Source: Paenibacillus sp. FSL H8-0079
Lineage (GTDB): Bacteria; Bacillota; Bacilli; Paenibacillales; Paenibacillaceae
Length of the DNA: 64,000 nt
Assembly (NCBI RefSeq): GCF_037991315.1
Contig: NZ_CP150300.1
Location: 3,224,001 to 3,288,000, forward strand
Direction of reading: 5' to 3'
The notes beneath the pieces were generated by a model. It made no database searches, was not told the DNA's origin, and was given only the letters and a program-made list of their open reading frames with translations. Position numbers and translations under genes: made by a program. Numbering within the stretch: the stretch's first letter is position 1; each line of letters begins with the position of its first letter. Below, piece after piece: positions 63,750 through 64,000 of the stretch.

Positions 63750-64000
63750 ATGAGCATCATACAGATTAACGGAAACGATTTTCACAGCAAGGAAGAGCTC
63801 CATCAAAGTCTTCAAAACCAGCTTGAGTTAGATGAGAGCTATGGAGGCAATTTGGACGCACTATGGGATGTCTTGACTGGGGCTGTAAGCATGCCGCTTA
63901 CTTTTCAATGGATCGGATTCGAGAAGAGCAAAGAGATTCTTGGAGATTACGCTGACCAAGTCATGGAATTGTTGCGGGAAGTTGAAGCAGAAATCCAAGG
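63750..64000 (+). CDS. Barstar-family ribonuclease inhibitor (3' end outside window)
   Basis: The first 83 codons run off the window. The start MSIIQINGNDFHSKEELHQS, the YGGNLDALWDVLTG block with the Asp equivalents of barstar D35 and D39, and FEKSKEILGDYADQVMELLR match barstar along the whole visible length. Cytoplasmic inhibitor that protects the producer from its RNase before export. GGAGGG lies 6 bp before the ATG. Confidence 0.95.
   Translation, partial: MSIIQINGNDFHSKEELHQSLQNQLELDESYGGNLDALWDVLTGAVSMPLTFQWIGFEKSKEILGDYADQVMELLREVEAEIQ

Overview
The window looks like chromosomal DNA of a Gram-positive, low-to-mid GC, spore-former-type Firmicute, most likely Paenibacillus. The reasons are strong AGGAGG-type ribosome binding sites with frequent GTG/TTG starts, a YesM/YesN-type two-component pair, many AraC regulators next to sugar and glycosidase genes, the carboxyspermidine route to polyamines, an rbsRKDACB operon in Bacillus order, Fur-box and MerR-type promoters, and a barnase/barstar pair. 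The genus is inferred from gene content, not from a marker gene. I see no rRNA, tRNA, CRISPR array or intact insertion sequence.

Layout. 1-5 kb: sensor kinase (cut by the window edge), response regulator, chemoreceptor. 5-8.4 kb: AraC regulator, MFS exporter, class I glutamine amidotransferase-like hydrolase. 8.4-14.7 kb: TetR-controlled RND/MMPL exporter, a second TetR, cytochrome P450, nucleoside deaminase. 14.7-17.7 kb: a 511-bp leader with a riboswitch-like fold and terminator, then carboxynorspermidine dehydrogenase and nspC. 17.8-28.3 kb: detoxification and iron genes: a MerR/SDR switch, YitT protein, SMR pair, an AraC/siderophore-lipoprotein fusion with an internal Fur-controlled promoter, nitroreductase, a MerR/aldo-keto reductase switch, a serine hydrolase and a secreted protein. 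28.3-34.4 kb: EamA transporter and a tightly coupled nickel/peptide-type ABC importer. 34.4-37.4 kb: TetR/cupin and TetR/NAD(P)-binding divergons. 37.4-41.6 kb: AraC plus a large GH2 enzyme. 41.7-43 kb: TetR/SnoaL divergon. 43-48.9 kb: ribose operon. 49-53.8 kb: PLP-homeostasis protein, BenE-type transporter, decayed glyA remnant, NAD(P)-binding protein, MocR regulator. 54-58.7 kb: secreted beta-lactamase-like protein and a polar amino acid ABC transporter with fused binding protein and permease. 58.8-62.1 kb: small unknown protein, GH27 enzyme, AraC, TetR. 62.2-64 kb: TetR-controlled membrane-anchored hydrolase, barnase-like RNase and barstar (cut by the window edge).

How it works together. 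Much of the window is made of small self-contained switches: a one-component regulator (TetR, MerR, AraC or LacI) divergent from, or directly upstream of, one enzyme or exporter, with the palindromic operator visible in the shared promoter. Sugar use (ribose, GH2, GH27), xenobiotic and electrophile defence, and iron capture are the main themes. The most unusual items are the structured leader before the polyamine genes, the AraC-lipoprotein fusion with a perfect Fur box inside the reading frame, and the lipobox on the barnase homologue.
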